NCBI GenBank assembly: GCA_021296535.1
Contig: JAGWAG010000047.1
Location: 1-35,036, forward strand
DNA: 35,036 nt
Origin: Acidobacteriota bacterium
GTDB taxonomy: Bacteria > Acidobacteriota > Thermoanaerobaculia > Multivoradales > Multivoraceae
Reading direction: 5' to 3'
The position numbers and the translations under genes are program-made. Shown here one piece after another: positions 23,122-31,958 of the stretch (position 1 is the first letter of the stretch; the number at the start of each line of letters is the position of its first letter). The notes under the pieces were generated by a model. That model did not search any database, was not told the origin of the DNA, and saw only the letters and a program-made list of their open reading frames with translations.

Positions 23122-24471
23122 ATGAGAAGACGTCCCGCCTCGTTCCTGCTCGCCGCCCTGCTGCCGGCACTCCTCGCCGCGCTACCCGCCGCGGCCCAGG
23201 ACGACCCCCACGTATTCCGCGGCGCCCGGCTGCTGCCGATCGCCGGTCCGCCGATCGACGACGGCGTCCTGGTCGTCCAGGGCGGCAAGATCACAGGCGT
23301 CGGCGGCCCCGACACGAACACGCCGCGCGGGGCGGTCGAGCACGACGTGTCCGGCAAGGTGCTGATGCCCGGCCTCGTCGACACCCACTCCCACGTCGGC
23401 TCTGTATCCGGGGGCGACCGGTCCGCGCCGCTCCACCCGGACGTGAGGAACCTCGACTCGATCGACGTGGCAGCCGACAGCATCTGGCGCGCCCGATCCG
23501 GCGGCATCACGACGCTGAACATCATGTCGGGCTCCGGGCACCTCATGTCCGGACAGACCGCCTACGTCAAGCTGCGCGACGGCGCCCGCACGATCGAGGA
23601 CTGGCTCTACTGCGACGATCCGATCAACGGCATCTGCGGCGGCATGAAGATGGCGAACGGCACGAACTCGATCGGCTCGCCGCCCTTCCCCGGCACGCGC
23701 TCCAAGTCGGCGGCCCTGGTGCGAAACCTCTACCACGAGGCGGTCGAGTACCGGGACAGGATGGCCGAGGCGGAAGCGAGCGAAGACGGGGACGACGGGG
23801 GCGAGCCGGCCAAGCGAGACCTGCGCATGGAGGCGCTGGCCCAGGTGCTGGCTGGCGACCGGATCGTCCAGCACCACACCCACCGCCACAACGACATCGC
23901 CACCGTGCTGCGGCTCAAGGAGGAGTTCGGCTTCCGGGTCGTCGTCCAGCACGGGACGGAATCCTGGAAGGTCGCCGAGGAACTTGCCGCCGCCGACGTG
24001 CCGGTGTCGATCACCTGGATCGACGCGCCGGGCGGCAAGGAAGAGACGATCGACTGGAACATGGAGATGGGCGCGATCCTCGAACAGGCCGGCGTCGACG
24101 TCAGTTTCAACACGGACGACTCGGTGACCGATTCGCGGCTCCTCTTCCGAGCCGCAGCGATCGCGGTCCGCTACGGCATGTCGCGCGACAAGGCGATCGA
24201 GGGCCTGACTCTCGCGCCGGCGCGGGCACTTGGGCTCGATGACCGGATCGGCTCGCTCGAAGCCGGCAAGGACGCGGACTTCGTCGTCCTCTCCGGCGAT
24301 CCCTTGAGCGTGTACTCGAAGGTCGAGCAGACCTGGGTCGAGGGGACGATGATCTACGACCGCTCGAACCCCGACCACCGCAAGTTCGCGGTCGGGGGCT
24401 ACAAGGTCTACCGGACCACGGCCCACGAAGACCACATGACCCGGCAGTTGCTCGAGGGAGAGACACGATGA
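23122..24471 (+). CDS. Secreted amidohydrolase, complete metal site
   Basis: Metal-dependent hydrolase of the amidohydrolase superfamily (imidazolonepropionase-like), 449 aa, exported by a signal peptide (MRRRPASFLLAALLPALLAA, then LPAAAQ). Metal ligands are present: His89-x-His91 in PGLVDTHSHVG, the His cluster in QHHTHRHND (251-256), His277 in VVQHGTES, and Asp332/333 in NTDDSV. The substrate is unknown; family members cleave C-N bonds of cyclic amides, dipeptides and similar compounds. GAGGAA precedes the ATG. The last 4 bases overlap the next gene (ATGA), a degenerate paralogue, so the two products are made together. Confidence 0.9.
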   Translation: MRRRPASFLLAALLPALLAALPAAAQDDPHVFRGARLLPIAGPPIDDGVLVVQGGKITGVGGPDTNTPRGAVEHDVSGKVLMPGLVDTHSHVGSVSGGDRSAPLHPDVRNLDSIDVAADSIWRARSGGITTLNIMSGSGHLMSGQTAYVKLRDGARTIEDWLYCDDPINGICGGMKMANGTNSIGSPPFPGTRSKSAALVRNLYHEAVEYRDRMAEAEASEDGDDGGEPAKRDLRMEALAQVLAGDRIVQHHTHRHNDIATVLRLKEEFGFRVVVQHGTESWKVAEELAAADVPVSITWIDAPGGKEETIDWNMEMGAILEQAGVDVSFNTDDSVTDSRLLFRAAAIAVRYGMSRDKAIEGLTLAPARALGLDDRIGSLEAGKDADFVVLSGDPLSVYSKVEQTWVEGTMIYDRSNPDHRKFAVGGYKVYRTTAHEDHMTRQLLEGETR

Positions 24472-25760
24472 AGCGACTGGGAATCACGTTCTTCTCCTTC
24501 GCCCTGGCGGCGGTAACCGCGGTCCCGACCGCGGCCCAGGTTGCGGTTCGCGCGGGCACCCTGCACACGGTTTCCGGGCCACCGATCGAAAACGCGGTCG
24601 TGATCGCCGGCGCGGACGGCAAGATCGAGTGGGTCGGGCCGGCGGCCGAAGCAGACATCCCCGACGGCGCCCGTGTCCTCGAAGCCGCCGTCGTCACCCC
24701 CGGCCTCGTCGACCCGCACTCCGTCGTCGGGCTCTCGGGCGCGTTGAACAGCAACGTCGGTCCCGTCCGCGACCAGGATCAGCTCGAACGCTCCTCGCCG
24801 ATCCAGCCCGACCTGCGGGCGATCGACGCCTACGACGCGAACGAGACCCTGGTCGAGTGGGTCCGGTCGTACGGGGTCACGACGATGCACACCGGTCACG
24901 GGCCCGGAGCTCTCGTCAGCGGCCAGACGATGATCGCGAAGACCCGCGGCCGGAACGTCGACCAGGCCGTCGTCGTCCCCGCGCGGATGCTCGCTTCCAC
25001 GCTCGGCAACGCGGTGTCGTCCAACTTCCAGTCGCCGGGGACATCGGCCAAGGGAATCGCGATGCTCCGCAATGCACTGTTCGGGGCCCAGGCGTACCTG
25101 GATCAGGTGCAGCAGGCGGCGGAAGCCGGTACGGAGGATGGCGACGAAGCCGAGGGTGACGAGGCCGACGGGGAAGAGGGCGACGCCAAGCCTGCGCCCA
25201 AGCCCCCGGCGCGCGACCTCTCCAAGGAGGCCCTGGGCCAGGTGCTCGAGGGCGAGCTGTGCCTGCTGATCACGGCGAACACCGTGCCCGAAATCGCCTC
25301 CGCGCTCAGGCTGCAGCAGGAGTTCGGCTTCGACCTGGTGCTCGACGGCGCCGCCGAGTCCTACCTGCTGCTCGACGAGATCCGCGAGGCCGGCGTGCCC
25401 GTCCTGCTCCACCCGACGATGAGCCGGGTCCGCAACGGTTCCTACGAGACCGCCGCGTCGCTCGCCGACGCCGGCATTCCGTTCGCGATCCAGACCGGAT
25501 TTGAGGGCTACGTCCCGAAGACCCGCGTCCTGCTCTGGGAAGCGGCCATCGCCGCCGCCAACGGCCTCGGCATGGAACGCGCCCTCGAAGCGGTCACCCT
25601 GAGCCCGGCACGCATCCTCGGCATCGACGACCGCGTCGGCTCGATCGAGGTCGGCAAGGACGCCGACCTCGCCCTCTTCGACGGCGACCCGTTCGAGTAC
25701 ACCAGCCACATCTGCGGCGTGATCATCGAGTCGGAGGTGATGTCGACGGAGTGCCGGTAG
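24468..25760 (+). CDS. Secreted amidohydrolase-fold paralogue, metal ligands lost
   Basis: 430 aa, with signal peptide (KRLGITFFSFALAAVTAV, then PTAAQ). It aligns along its whole length with the preceding enzyme (for example ALRLQQEFGF against VLRLKEEFGF, and LSPARILGIDDRVGSIEVGK against LAPARALGLDDRIGSLEAGK). The metal positions have changed. The HSH motif is HSV (His84 kept, second His to Val86), the HHTHRH cluster is ITANT, QHG is DGA, and NTDD is QTGF. An acidic low-complexity insert (about residues 220-245) is present. Hydrolysis is therefore unlikely. I infer a non-catalytic partner or regulator of the first enzyme, perhaps in a heteromer. Confidence 0.85.
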   Translation: MKRLGITFFSFALAAVTAVPTAAQVAVRAGTLHTVSGPPIENAVVIAGADGKIEWVGPAAEADIPDGARVLEAAVVTPGLVDPHSVVGLSGALNSNVGPVRDQDQLERSSPIQPDLRAIDAYDANETLVEWVRSYGVTTMHTGHGPGALVSGQTMIAKTRGRNVDQAVVVPARMLASTLGNAVSSNFQSPGTSAKGIAMLRNALFGAQAYLDQVQQAAEAGTEDGDEAEGDEADGEEGDAKPAPKPPARDLSKEALGQVLEGELCLLITANTVPEIASALRLQQEFGFDLVLDGAAESYLLLDEIREAGVPVLLHPTMSRVRNGSYETAASLADAGIPFAIQTGFEGYVPKTRVLLWEAAIAAANGLGMERALEAVTLSPARILGIDDRVGSIEVGKDADLALFDGDPFEYTSHICGVIIESEVMSTECR

Positions 25761-25979
25761 GCGCTCAGGGAGGCATACGACGCGTTTGACCGAAGCGAAG
25801 CTCGGCGGCTACTCGCTGCTGTCCGGAACCGTGGCGGTGGCTGTGGCCTACGCCTCTCCTGGGGTGGCGGTTGGCGGTATCCGGGGCAGGCGACCCGGCC
25901 ACCGACTGAGCCGGAGTCGATGTCAGCCGAGTGCCGGCAGGGTGCCCGGAAGTCGCATATCGGCTAGACTATCGCCGTT
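25761..25979. other. Gap with no supported gene; partial duplicate of the preceding gene end
   Basis: No convincing gene. The 33 nt at 25908-25940 resemble the last 33 nt of the preceding amidohydrolase gene (25728-25760), with roughly 26 positions equal, so the gap may hold the relic of a duplication. No clear promoter for the ATPase gene was recognised. Confidence 0.4.
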
Positions 25980-25991
25980 TTGCGACGCAAA
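25979..25991. promoter_or_regulatory. Palindrome TTTGCG-A-CGCAAA over the ATPase start codon
   Basis: A perfect 13-mer inverted repeat spans the TTG start at 25980. Its place suggests an operator or translational control site, but it is short and could be chance. Confidence 0.25.
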
Positions 25992-27158
25992 TCGGCAGTA
26001 ACCCCGCGCTTCTGCAAGCTACCGGACCAGAGTTTCTTCCTCTTCGGACCTCGGGGGACAGGCAAATCGACCTGGCTCCAAGCCCAGCTTCCGGGCGCGC
26101 TCTATCTGGATCTTCTTGACCCGGCTCTCTACCGGGCTCTCCGGGCTCGGCCCGAGCGCCTGCGCGACATGATCGCCGCAGAGCCGGATCGCAACGACGT
26201 CGTCATCGACGAGGTCCAGCGTGTGCCCGAGCTTCTCACCGTGGTCCACGCCGTTCTGGAATCGCCGGACCCCAGGCGATTCGCACTCACCGGATCGAGT
26301 GCGAGGAAGCTCCGCCAAGGGGGCGTCGATCTCCTCGGAGGCCGAGCCTTCTACAGGACCATGCACCCCTTCATGGCGGCTGAGACGCCCGCCTTCTCCC
26401 TCGATCGAGCACTCGCCATCGGACTCCTGCCCCTGGTGACGCGCGCGCCGGACCCCGAAGAGATGCTCCACGCGTACGCCGGGCTCTACCTGGAGCAGGA
26501 AGTCCAGGCCGAGGGCATCGTTCGCGACGTCGGCGCCTTCGCCCGCTTCCTCGAGGCAGTCAGCTTCTCGCATGGCGCCCAGCTCAACGTTGCCTCCGTC
26601 GCCAGGGAGTGCGAAGTGCCACGCCGCACCGCCTCCGGCTACGTTGCCATCCTGGAGGATCTGCTTCTGGCCTTCCGCCTGCCCGTGTTCCGCCGCCGCG
26701 CACGCCGAAAGACGGTCGTCCACGACAAGCTCTACCTCTTCGACGCCGGCGTCTTTCGAGCGCTCCGTCCGACCGGACCGCTGGACAGCCGAGCGGAAAC
26801 GGAGGGACCGGCCCTCGAAGGTCTCGTGGCGCAACATCTCCGCGCCTGGGCCGCCTACTCGGAAGGGACCTCCAGGCTGTTCTTCTGGCGCACGCGCGCC
26901 GGTTCAGAGGTCGACTTCGTCGTTTACGGAGAGGCTGGCTTCTGGGCCTTCGAGGTCAAGAACTCCCGGAACGCGCACCGGAGCGACCTGCGAGCTCTTC
27001 GGGCTTTCCTGAACGACTACCCGGAAGCGCAGGCCGCTCTTCTCTACCGCGGCGCCCGCCGACTGCTGATCGACGATGTTCTTTGCCTGCCGGTCGACGA
27101 GTTCCTGCGCGGCATCTTTCCGAACCGTCCTCTGCTGGAGCAACTCCCGAGCGCCTGA
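25980..27158 (+). CDS. AAA-type ATPase with DUF4143 domain
   Basis: 392 aa. The N-terminal P-loop ATPase has Walker A GPRGTGKST (23-31), Walker B NDVVIDEVQRVP and the sensor-like LTGSSARKL. The C-terminal DUF4143 half ends in a nuclease-like pattern (SEVDFVVYGE, then FWAFEVKNS), resembling the PD-(D/E)xK core. A winged-helix-like segment (LNVASVARECEVPRRTASGY) sits between them. The TTG at 25980 is the only plausible start, because a stop lies just upstream and the N-terminus fits the family (FCKLPDQSFFLFGPRG). These proteins are common, often mobile, and of unknown role. Not part of an evident operon. Confidence 0.9.
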   Translation: MRRKSAVTPRFCKLPDQSFFLFGPRGTGKSTWLQAQLPGALYLDLLDPALYRALRARPERLRDMIAAEPDRNDVVIDEVQRVPELLTVVHAVLESPDPRRFALTGSSARKLRQGGVDLLGGRAFYRTMHPFMAAETPAFSLDRALAIGLLPLVTRAPDPEEMLHAYAGLYLEQEVQAEGIVRDVGAFARFLEAVSFSHGAQLNVASVARECEVPRRTASGYVAILEDLLLAFRLPVFRRRARRKTVVHDKLYLFDAGVFRALRPTGPLDSRAETEGPALEGLVAQHLRAWAAYSEGTSRLFFWRTRAGSEVDFVVYGEAGFWAFEVKNSRNAHRSDLRALRAFLNDYPEAQAALLYRGARRLLIDDVLCLPVDEFLRGIFPNRPLLEQLPSA

Positions 27159-27340
27159 GGAGCGTCTGCACCATCGAGGACTGTGCCGAGGTCGGCCGCT
27201 TCGACAGTTCAGATTCCGCGCACGCTCGCGAACAGGAGCGCGTGGCCTAAACCCCCCACGCAGCGAGTGACAAGCCCACGATCACCCAGCATCCCGGAGA
27301 CGGGTCTGATTTCCCGCCGCTCATCCCTCAGCTGCGCCGG
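27159..27340. other. Convergent intergenic gap
   Basis: About 180 bp between the convergent ATPase and amidohydrolase genes. No gene was seen. The short palindromic stretch GCCGGCTAATCCGCCGGC just at the amidohydrolase stop may help end transcription. Confidence 0.3.
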
Positions 27341-28670
27341 CTAATCCGCCGGCTGCGGGAAGGCCGGCAAGCCACGCCCGAGCCACACGCCCGCCTGCAT
27401 CACGCGATCGATCTGCCGCGTGTTGCGGATGTCGGCGAGGGGATCGGCGAATAGAAGCACGAGGTCGGCGGCCTTGCCGTCGGCGACCGTGCCGAAGTCG
27501 GGGTCGCCGGTGAGTTCCGCCGCCGCGGCCGCGCCGGCGGCGGCCAGAGCCTGAAGCGGCGTCAGGCCGCCGTCCTCGACCAGGGCTTCCAGCTCGTGGT
27601 GGGTGCCCCAACCGTAGGCGATGTTCCCGGCGCCGCTGTCGGAGCCGGCGGTGATCACGACTCCGGCTTCGTTCATCCGGCGGACGAACTTCGTCACGTA
27701 GTCGTAGGCGACGCGACGCCTGGCCGTCGACTCGCTCTCCAGCATGGCGGCCCGGTTCCCGGGATCGAGCAGTCGCTCGAACGCAGGCGGTTGGATGCCG
27801 GCCCGGAACTCCTCGTCGTCGAGCAGTTCCGGATGCTCGGCTACCCACCAGAAGGTCTTGGCCTGGCCGAGAGCGGGCGCGAAGGTGAGTCCGTTGTCCT
27901 GCGCCATCGCGACGAACTCGTCGTCGACCTCCTGGTCGCGAACGCCGTGGACGAAGGACCGCACGCCGGCCTCGACGAGTTGCCAGACGTCGTCCTCGAA
28001 GAAGACGTGGGCCGAGACGGGAATGCCGTACTGCGCGGCTTCGTCGGCGATCGCGGCGCGGATCCCGGGCTCGATCTTGGGCCGCGTGTCGAGGAAGGTG
28101 TCGACCCACATCTTGATCAGGTCGACTTCCTGGGCGGCGAGTTCGCGCACCATCTCGCGGGCCTCTTCTTCGGTGGCGGGACCCAGCTTGCCCGGCGGGA
28201 AGCCTTCGGGGTGGGAGAAGCCGACCCCGGCGGTGAAGATGCGCGGCGCCGGCACGTTGCCGGCCCGGGCCTCGGCGATCATCGCCGGCGTCTGGCCGTG
28301 GTCGGAGCCGAGGCTGCGGACGGTCAGCACGCCGGCGTGGAGTTGCAGGCCCCAGGCCCATTCCTCGAGGCCGTCCCGGTAGTGGTTGTGGAGGTCGACG
28401 AGCCCGGGAATCAGGAACTTGCCGGTCGCGTCGATGACCTCGCCGCCTTCGGGCACGGGTTTCGATGCGATCGCCGCGGACGATGACGACCGCATCCTCG
28501 ACGGGCGGCGCACCGGTGCCGTCGATCAGGGTGGCGCCGGCGATCGTGATCGTGCCGGCGCCGTCGATGGCGGGTTGGTTGGGGGCGCAGGCTGTAAGGG
28601 CAGTGGCGAGTGCGAAGGCGATTGCCAAAAGCCGAAGCGGAACCGGATGCCGGCGGGGACGCCGGCGCAC
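27341..28670 (-). pseudogene. Lipoprotein amidohydrolase, frameshifted near 5' end
   Basis: Metal-dependent amidohydrolase with a lipoprotein signal (RLLAIAFALATALTACAP, lipobox LTAC). The N-terminal part, ending VVIVRGDRI, is in one frame. The remainder, starting KPVPEGGEVIDATGKFLIPG, is in the +1 frame; the change falls near 28460-28470 around GAAACCC. Later motifs are intact: LVDLHNHYRDG (HxH), SAHVFFED, SFVHGVRD and ITAGSDSG. The total length of 1330 nt is one over a multiple of three. No ATG starts the signal peptide: either GTG 28670 inside the neighbouring repeat gives MRRRPRRHPVPLRLL, or TTG 28628 is used. It may be an assembly error or a decaying gene. Confidence 0.8.
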
Positions 28671-28826
28671 CCAGTGGCGGAGCCCCGTGTGCGGATGCCG
28701 GCCAGAGGGCCGGCGCACCCAGTGGCGGAGCCCCGTGTGCGGATGCCGGCGGGGACGCCGGCTCACCCAGTGGCGGAACCCCGTGTGCGGATGCCGGCCA
28801 GAGGGCCGGCGCACCCAGTGGCGGAG
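28645..28826. repeat. Four tandem 48-bp REP-like units, alternating types
   Basis: Units start at 28645, 28693, 28741 and 28789 (the last shortened). Each has GGATGCCGGC, six variable bases, GCCGGC(G/T)CACCCAG and then TGGCGGAGCC with CCGTGTGC. The variable six alternate GGGGAC, CAGAGG, GGGGAC, CAGAGG, so the array is also two 96-bp repeats. Each unit can form a 7-bp hairpin. The array fills the gap between two minus-strand genes and overlaps the possible GTG start of the downstream one. Confidence 0.92.
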
Positions 28827-28834
28827 TGGTTCAG

Positions 28835-29920
28835 TCACTCGAAGAAGACCTCGGCGATCGCGATGCCGCTCTCGCCGGCGACGGCGTAGAGCAGGAAGAC
28901 GCGGCCGTCCTCTTCGTAGATCGCCGGGTCGCGCAACTGGTTGACGTGGCCGTAGGCGGTGCTGCGAACGGACGGTTCGAGCGGGGCGTAGGCGCCTTCC
29001 CAGTCGCGTTCGGGGCGCAGGACCTCGACGGGTTCGGAGTCCGTCCAGCTCATCCAGTCGCCGCTGAGATCGATGCTGCTGAGCAGAATCCGTTCCGGCA
29101 CCTCGCCGACCTGGGTCCAGAACACCCACAGCGTGTCGCCACGGAGCAGCAGGGCCGAGTGGCGCATGTCCGGGTTGAACAGCAGCGGACCCTGCTCGAA
29201 GTTCGTGAAGCCGTCCTCCGACCGGTAGAACTGGCCGGGCATGGCGAGGGAGTAGGTCAAACCGCCGTAGTGGAAGATGCGCATGTAGGTGCGGCCCAGC
29301 TCCTGGGGCTGCGCTTCGAAGTCGATGCCGTCGGTCGACGTGGCGACCCGGGAGACCTGGCGGCCCACGTCTTCCAGTCCGTGGAAGTACATGACGATCC
29401 GCTCGTTCTGATCGTCGACGTGAACGTCCGGCGACGCGATGTGAGTCGCCGTGATTTCCTTCACTACGTCATGGGAGATCTTCAGGCCCCGCCGCTCCTC
29501 CCACTCGGCGGCCATCTCCGGAGTCACCTCCGGCGGCTCGACGAGGAAGTGGGATTCCTCGATCTGCAGGCTCCCGGGGACGTGGATCGACCAAGGCCCG
29601 AGCAGGTCGTCGGCGTAGGCAAGGCGGATGTAGTGGCCCTTGTGGTCGGCGAAGTAGAGGTAGTAGCGGCCGAGCGGGTCGGCAACCCAGTCCGGCACGC
29701 GGATGAGTGACGGCCCCTGGATGTTCTCCCCGATGCTCGGGTCGAGTTCGGGCCCGATGATCGGAGCGTCGAGGAGGCGTTCGACGCGTACCGGGGCGGC
29801 GGTGTCGGTGGCGACCGCCCCGTCGACATCGGGGGCCGGTTCGGGGTCGGGGGCCGCGCAGGACAGGGCGGAGAGGGAGGCGGTGAGGGAGAGGGCCACG
29901 AGGGAGCGCACCGCTCTCAT
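28835..29920 (-). CDS. Secreted lipoprotein with five-bladed propeller-like (GH43-like) pattern
   Basis: 361 aa. It has a lipoprotein signal (RSLVALSLTASLSALSC, lipobox LSC). The sequence pattern resembles the five-bladed propeller fold of GH43/GH32-type glycoside hydrolases: GPSLIRVPDWVADPLGRYYL followed by YFADHKG, then HIASPDVHVDD, IVMYFHGLED, MRHSALLLRGDTLWVFWTQ and RDPAIYEEDGRVFLLYAVAG. The catalytic acids cannot be assigned with confidence, so hydrolase activity is not claimed. ATG 29920 is chosen over TTG 29932. It is divergent from the quinoprotein gene. Confidence 0.7.
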   Translation of the reverse strand: MRAVRSLVALSLTASLSALSCAAPDPEPAPDVDGAVATDTAAPVRVERLLDAPIIGPELDPSIGENIQGPSLIRVPDWVADPLGRYYLYFADHKGHYIRLAYADDLLGPWSIHVPGSLQIEESHFLVEPPEVTPEMAAEWEERRGLKISHDVVKEITATHIASPDVHVDDQNERIVMYFHGLEDVGRQVSRVATSTDGIDFEAQPQELGRTYMRIFHYGGLTYSLAMPGQFYRSEDGFTNFEQGPLLFNPDMRHSALLLRGDTLWVFWTQVGEVPERILLSSIDLSGDWMSWTDSEPVEVLRPERDWEGAYAPLEPSVRSTAYGHVNQLRDPAIYEEDGRVFLLYAVAGESGIAIAEVFFE

Positions 29921-29932
29921 CGGCTGATCCAA

Positions 29933-29961
29933 TTGTGTATGGGTTGCATTGCCCCTATGCT
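29933..29961 (+). promoter_or_regulatory. Candidate promoter of the quinoprotein gene
   Basis: TTGTGT (29933-29938), a 17-nt spacer and TATGCT (29956-29961) form a plausible sigma-70 promoter. If real, transcription starts at about 29968-29969, next to an in-frame GTG at 29969, so the message would be leaderless and start there, not at the ATG at 29957. Confidence 0.3.
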
Positions 29962-31939
29962 AGCCGCCGTGTACCACCAACCCCGTTGGATTCTCGCGGC
30001 ACTCCCGGCCCTCTTCCTCTGCACCGCAGGCGCCGCTCAGTACGGGGCTGCGGACGGGGAGTGGCGCCATCACGGCGGCGACGACGGGTTCACCCGCTAC
30101 ACCGCGCTCGACCAGATCGACGGCGCGAACTTCGACCGGCTCGAGCCCGTATGGAAGTGGGCGTCCGCCGACTCGCGGATCGAGGAGAACTCGCCCTACC
30201 GGCGGCAGGTGCTCCGCTCGTCGCCCCTGGTCACAGGCGGCCGGCTCTACATCCCAACCGAGTTGAGCCAGGTCGCCGCGCTCGACGCCGCGACGGGCGA
30301 GGAACTCTGGGTCTACGACCCGAAGAGCTACGAGCGCGGCAAGCCGGCCCAGAACAACTACTACACGCGCGGACTCGAGTACTGGACCGACGGCGAGCAG
30401 GAGCGCCTGTTCGTCGCCACGATCGGCAAGCAGCTCATCTCGATCGACCCGGCCACGGGGCTGCCCGACCGCGCCTTCGGCGAGGACGGCGTGGTCGAAC
30501 TCTCCCGCAACCTGGGGCGCGAGAACACGGAACTCCGGAACATCAGCCATGGCCAGCCGGTGATCGTCGTCGGCGACACCATCGTCGTCGGTTCCCGCAT
30601 CTTCGACTTCCCGCTCCAGAACAACAACCCGCCGGGCCACGTCCGCGGCTACGACGTGCGCACCGGCGAGTTCAAGTGGCGGTTCCACACGATCCCCCAG
30701 GAGGGCGAGGAGTTCGTCGAGACCTGGGAGAACGACTCCTGGAAGACGACCGGCAACACGAACGTCTGGGCGCCGATGACCGCCGACCAGGAGCTCGGCT
30801 ACGTCTACCTGGCGACCAGCACGCCGACCAGCGACTACTACGGCGGTCTGCGGCACGGCGACAACGTGTACTCCGAGAGCCTGATCTGTGTCGACGCCGC
30901 GACGGGCGAGCGGGTCTGGCACTTCCAGACCGTCCACCACGGCGTCTGGGACTACGACATCGCCTCGGCGCCGAACCTGCTCGACATCGTCGTCGAAGGC
31001 CGGCTGATCAAGGCGGTCGCCCAGGTGTCGAAGACCGCCTTCACCTACGTCTTCGACCGCGCGACCGGCGAGCAGGTGTGGCCGATCGAGGAGCGTCCGG
31101 TCCCTTGGAAAAGCACGGTCCCGGGCGAGAAGATGTCGAAGACCCAGCCGTTCCCGACCAAACCGCCGGCGTTCGACCGCCAGGGCGTGAGCGAAGACGA
31201 CCTGATCGACTTCACGGCGGAGCTCCGGGCCGAGGCGCTCGAGATCGCCGAGAAGTTCATCCTTGGGCCGATGTTCATGCCCCTGATCCGCCGCGGCGAG
31301 GGCGGCAAGGAGGCGATTCTCGTCCTTCCGGGCGCCGGCGGCGGAGCGAATCACCCGGGCGCCGCGGCCGACCCCGAGACCGGGATGCTCTTCGTCCAGT
31401 CGATGACCCGGCCCTCGGGGATGGCCCTGGTCGAGCCGGACGGGGCGCGGAGCTCCTGGCCCTACGTGCTGGACCGCGTCTCGACCGCCGGTCCGCGCGG
31501 CCTGCCGCTGCTCAAGCCGCCGTACAAGCGAATCACCGCCATCGACCTGAACCGCGGCGACATCGCCTGGCAAGTGCCCCTCGGCGACGGGCCGCGAAAT
31601 CACCCCGCGATCCGGCATCTCAACCTGGGGCCGCTCGGAGGGCTTGCGTCGAGCGCGGTGACGGAAGGCGGCCTGCTCGTCACGAAGACGCTGCTCATCA
31701 CCCATACCGCCCGCTTCGAGGTCTACAACGACCGCTCGACCGTGCTCGGCAGCTCGCTCCAGGCCTACGACAAGGCGACGGGCAAGCTGCTCGCCGAAGT
31801 GCTCACCGACCGCGCCCTGCACGGCGCCCCGGTCAGCTACATGCAGGGCGGACGGCAGTACATCGCGGTCACCGGCGGCGGGATGACCGAACCGGCGGAG
31901 TTGATCGCCTTCGCCCTTCCGGAAAGCAAGGCTCCTTAG
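29957..31939 (+). CDS. PQQ-type quinoprotein dehydrogenase (glucose dehydrogenase-like)
   Basis: Exported enzyme of the eight-bladed PQQ propeller family, about 660 aa, with a signal peptide (RWILAALPALFLCTAGAAQ). Blades have the tryptophan-docking pattern, for example AALDAATGEELWVYDP, YDVRTGEFKWRFHTI, CVDAATGERVWHFQTV and IDLNRGDIAWQVPLG. The PQQ glucose-dehydrogenase motif HHGVWDYDIASAPNL is present. Unlike membrane-bound glucose dehydrogenase it has no N-terminal multi-helix anchor. It would pass electrons from an alcohol or sugar to the respiratory chain; the substrate is unknown. The start is ATG 29957 or GTG 29969. It is followed after 19 bp by a partner gene. No PQQ biosynthesis genes are in the window. 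Confidence 0.88.
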   Translation: MLAAVYHQPRWILAALPALFLCTAGAAQYGAADGEWRHHGGDDGFTRYTALDQIDGANFDRLEPVWKWASADSRIEENSPYRRQVLRSSPLVTGGRLYIPTELSQVAALDAATGEELWVYDPKSYERGKPAQNNYYTRGLEYWTDGEQERLFVATIGKQLISIDPATGLPDRAFGEDGVVELSRNLGRENTELRNISHGQPVIVVGDTIVVGSRIFDFPLQNNNPPGHVRGYDVRTGEFKWRFHTIPQEGEEFVETWENDSWKTTGNTNVWAPMTADQELGYVYLATSTPTSDYYGGLRHGDNVYSESLICVDAATGERVWHFQTVHHGVWDYDIASAPNLLDIVVEGRLIKAVAQVSKTAFTYVFDRATGEQVWPIEERPVPWKSTVPGEKMSKTQPFPTKPPAFDRQGVSEDDLIDFTAELRAEALEIAEKFILGPMFMPLIRRGEGGKEAILVLPGAGGGANHPGAAADPETGMLFVQSMTRPSGMALVEPDGARSSWPYVLDRVSTAGPRGLPLLKPPYKRITAIDLNRGDIAWQVPLGDGPRNHPAIRHLNLGPLGGLASSAVTEGGLLVTKTLLITHTARFEVYNDRSTVLGSSLQAYDKATGKLLAEVLTDRALHGAPVSYMQGGRQYIAVTGGGMTEPAELIAFALPESKAP

Positions 31940-31958
31940 AGCAACAGGAGGTCAGCCG

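Noticed and set aside
25786-26001. A possible 71-aa ORF before the DUF4143 gene
   Set aside because: It starts at TTG, has low-complexity arginine-rich sequence and overlaps the ATPase start; there is no support for coding.
28645-28826. CRISPR array
   Set aside because: The units are directly adjacent with no unique spacers. The variable six bases alternate between two hairpin types, and there are no cas genes.
29960-31822. A 620-codon minus-strand frame opposite the quinoprotein gene
   Set aside because: No recognisable motifs; it is explained by codon bias of the plus-strand gene.
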